From: Candidatus Cloacimonadota bacterium
GTDB lineage: Bacteria > Hydrothermota > E44-bin80
Direction of reading: 5' to 3'
DNA length: 6,444 bases
Assembly: GCA_004375785.1 (NCBI GenBank)
Contig: SOKM01000203.1
Coordinates: forward strand, 1-6,444
Position numbers and translations under genes: made by a program. Position 1 is the stretch's first letter; each line of letters begins with the position of its first letter. Below the pieces are notes generated by a model. It was not told the DNA's origin and did not search any database. It was given only the letters and a program-made list of their open reading frames with translations. Positions 5,486 to 6,444 of the stretch are shown one piece after another.

Positions 5486-5519
5486 GTCGCCGACGCTCCA
5501 TAGCTTTGGCGACGGAGCG
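5486..5519. repeat. GC-rich hairpin with interleaved inverted repeats
   Basis: CGCTCC (5494-5499) pairs with GGAGCG (5514-5519). Inside it, T5501-A5512 and GC (5503-5504) with GC (5509-5510) also pair around a TTTG loop, giving a compact stem with two mismatches. A second inverted pair, GTCGCC (5486-5491) with GGCGAC (5508-5513), interleaves with the first, so the two folds exclude each other. From memory, the CTCC-TAGCTTT-GCGA-GGAG pattern recurs in intergenic DNA of candidate-phylum genomes; this is unverified. Confidence 0.5.
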
Positions 5520-5528
5520 CTTCAGCGG

Positions 5529-5561
5529 ATAAATATTAGTTGCTTCGCAGTGGTTATTTAT
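5529..5561. repeat. AT-armed inverted repeat
   Basis: ATAAATA (5529-5535) and TATTTAT (5555-5561) are perfect 7-bp inverted arms. At the top of the interior, TGC (5541-5543) can pair with GCA (5547-5549) around a TTC loop; the positions between are mismatches or GU pairs. It starts 10 nt after the preceding hairpin. A role as a transcript-end structure for the gene at 5651 is possible, but no T-run follows. Confidence 0.35.
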
Positions 5562-5585
5562 TTACTTAGTCAGTATGGGATATAA

Positions 5586-5601
5586 TTAGAAAAATTTCTA
5601 A
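5586..5601. repeat. Perfect 16-nt dyad downstream of the propeller gene
   Basis: TTAGAAA (5586-5592) and TTTCTAA (5595-5601) are perfect inverted arms with a 2-nt centre. The centre is too small for a good RNA hairpin loop, so a DNA-binding site or chance AT-rich symmetry is more likely than a terminator. Confidence 0.3.
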
Positions 5602-5650
5602 CGGGGCAAGAAGGTGCGGCTACTGTAAACAATCGCCAATAAAGAATAAC

Positions 5651-6444
5651 CTATCTAACCAATAAGATTTTTTTTGTCTGTGTGAAAGTTCCTTGAGACA
5701 ATTTGCAGAAGTAGATACCAGATGGAAGGAGCTTACCAAAATTATCTCTCCCATCCCAGGAAACGGCAGTGGTTAGTGCCGAGTGCCCAGTGCCTAATGA
5801 CAAATTCTTAACTAATCTTCCACTCACATCATAAATCTTTAACTCTATGCCCTCTGCACTTTGCCCTATGCAATATTCTATGTTAACTCTATCACGAAAG
5901 GGATTCGGGGAAATATGCAAGAATGGTTCTACCCCTGACACTGTTGCTGATACAGGTCCGTACCACTCCGTGCTACCGTCTGTTTTTACCAATCTAAGTT
6001 TGTAACTATAGGTATCCCCTTTTAAAACATTTGAATCTATATATACATACTCATGTGGCGTAGAAGTTGTTCCATGACCATCTAATCTAGCTATCTTCTC
6101 ATACACTGTCTGAGTTTTAAGATTTCGCTTACAAACATACCAGAGTGCACTATTAGATTCTGACTCAGTCCTCCATCTCAGAACCACTCCCCTCTGATTA
6201 ACCTGAGCCATGAAAAAGGAAATTTCAATCGCAGTTGGAGCCTCACCAATGGCATGGAGGATTCCAGAATTCGTAAAAACATATATTACAGAATCAGGCC
6301 CAATCGCCGGTGCTGAGTTAATCCCACCACTAAAAGTGATTTCCCACTTCAGGTACCCGAAGGTAACCGAATCCTCTATTGCATATAAATTGGATGCCCC
6401 CGCATAAATAACTCCATCAGCACCTATTTTCGGAGAAGCATACG
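5651..6444 (-). CDS. C-terminal part of an exported beta-propeller protein with sorting domain (partial)
   Basis: The frame stays open to the window edge, so the gene is 5'-truncated; the Met at 6211 is internal, not the start. The 263 visible residues show three parts. Residues 1-66 contain PQQ/quinoprotein-like propeller repeats (KIGADGVIYAGASNLYAIED, then LKWEI and APAIGPDSVIYVFTNSGILHAIG). Residues about 72-168 form a fibronectin-III-like module (VVLRWRTESESNSALWYV, YIDSNVLKGDTYSYKLRLV). Residues 173-263 form a type IX sorting / FlgD-Ig-like domain (LHISPNPFRDRVNIEY, LKIYDVSGRLVKNL, SWDGRDNFGKLLPSGIYF, KKILLVR). This arrangement is typical of large exported surface proteins in FCB and WOR-3-like bacteria. 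Exact function is unknown. A heptanucleotide repeat lies inside the sorting domain's coding sequence. The stop is TAG at 5651-5653. The signal peptide is expected beyond the window. Confidence 0.82.
   Translation of the reverse strand, partial: YASPKIGADGVIYAGASNLYAIEDSVTFGYLKWEITFSGGINSAPAIGPDSVIYVFTNSGILHAIGEAPTAIEISFFMAQVNQRGVVLRWRTESESNSALWYVCKRNLKTQTVYEKIARLDGHGTTSTPHEYVYIDSNVLKGDTYSYKLRLVKTDGSTEWYGPVSATVSGVEPFLHISPNPFRDRVNIEYCIGQSAEGIELKIYDVSGRLVKNLSLGTGHSALTTAVSWDGRDNFGKLLPSGIYFCKLSQGTFTQTKKILLVR
5768..5802. repeat. Heptanucleotide tandem repeat inside the sorting-domain coding sequence
   Basis: Three exact AGTGCC cores at 5775, 5782 and 5789 recur every 7 bp (AGTGCCG, AGTGCCC, AGTGCCT). 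Degenerate units flank them on both sides in phase (AGTGGTT at 5768, AATGACA at 5796). On the coding - strand this encodes roughly LGTGHSALTT. Because 7 is not a multiple of 3, gain or loss of one unit would shift the frame and remove the end of the sorting domain. Confidence 0.6.

Larger units (their letters stand above)
5112..5650. other. 539-nt intergenic block without a gene, rich in repeats and dyads
   Basis: No convincing coding frame exists here. From left to right it holds the thioredoxin leader and promoter (to 5187), five 19-bp tandem repeats (5253-5349), an A-rich stretch with no recognised element (5350-5480), a compact GC-rich hairpin (5486-5519), an AT-armed hairpin (5529-5561) and a perfect 16-nt dyad (5586-5601). 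I see no tRNA, riboswitch or transposon end. The block separates two genes on the same strand. Confidence 0.6.

Noticed and set aside
5486..5519. H-type RNA pseudoknot
   Set aside because: The interleaved arms have the right order, but the loop that must cross the first stem is 0 nt, which is sterically unlikely; alternative hairpins fit better.
5581..5586. + strand promoter with a perfect TATAAT
   Set aside because: No acceptable -35 hexamer lies 16-18 nt upstream and there is no extended -10 TG; the region is AT-rich enough for this to occur by chance.
5637..5665. Second copy of the TTTAATTGG-type 9-bp repeat on the - strand
   Set aside because: Most of the similarity falls in codons for the conserved LLVR C terminus of the sorting domain and its stop, so it is explained by coding.
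6210..6407. + strand 65-codon open frame
   Set aside because: It is antisense to the propeller repeats of the partial - strand gene and has no ribosome binding site; it is a shadow frame.

Overview
The window looks like a chromosomal piece from an uncultivated, AT-rich Gram-negative bacterium of the FCB/candidate-phylum type; a WOR-3/Stahlbacteria-like lineage is my best guess. The main support is two predicted exported proteins (83-1120 and 5651-6444). Both end in an 'SPNPF/VPNP...SGVYF.KL...KK.L/VVR' C-terminal domain of the type IX secretion (Por) sorting / FlgD-Ig-like kind. Shine-Dalgarno sites are strong (AAAGGAGG type), sigma70-type promoters are clear, and the code is standard, with TAA and TAG ending the intact genes. 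No tRNA, rRNA, CRISPR array, transposase or phage gene is visible.

Left part, + strand: a near-consensus promoter drives a secreted-protein gene (83-1120). Its reading frame is continuous from signal peptide to sorting domain but is broken by an in-frame TAG and an in-frame TGA. Next come a BON-LysM protein of the Kbp/YgaU type and a dodecin-like protein, probably co-transcribed and closed by an intrinsic terminator at 1980-2017. Beyond it lie a putative promoter/operator palindrome and a 25-codon ORF with a perfect Shine-Dalgarno. That ORF runs into the 3' end of the convergent GMP-synthetase-like gene.

Middle part, - strand: a two-gene operon reads from 4626 down to 2151. It encodes a cytoplasmic metallophosphatase/5'-nucleotidase (GTG start) followed by a stand-alone ATP-pyrophosphatase of the GMP synthetase family with no amidotransferase domain. 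Its promoter (4650-4678) contains a perfect 8-bp-arm palindrome suited to be a repressor site. Upstream on the same strand is a thioredoxin-fold protein with a CVHC active site.

Right part: 5112-5650 has no gene. It holds the thioredoxin promoter, five tandem imperfect 19-bp repeats, and several inverted repeats. The last gene (- strand, 5651 to beyond 6444) is the C-terminal part of an exported beta-propeller protein with a fibronectin-like module and a sorting domain. A heptanucleotide tandem repeat sits inside its coding sequence.

Functional reading: nucleotide metabolism (nucleotidase plus GMP-synthetase-like PPase) is the one clear two-gene partnership. The Kbp/dodecin pair suggests small-molecule or ion binding. 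The flanking genes are secreted surface proteins. The most interesting items are the divergent GuaA-like/nucleotidase operon with its palindromic operator, the two-stop secreted gene, and the repeat-rich intergenic block.
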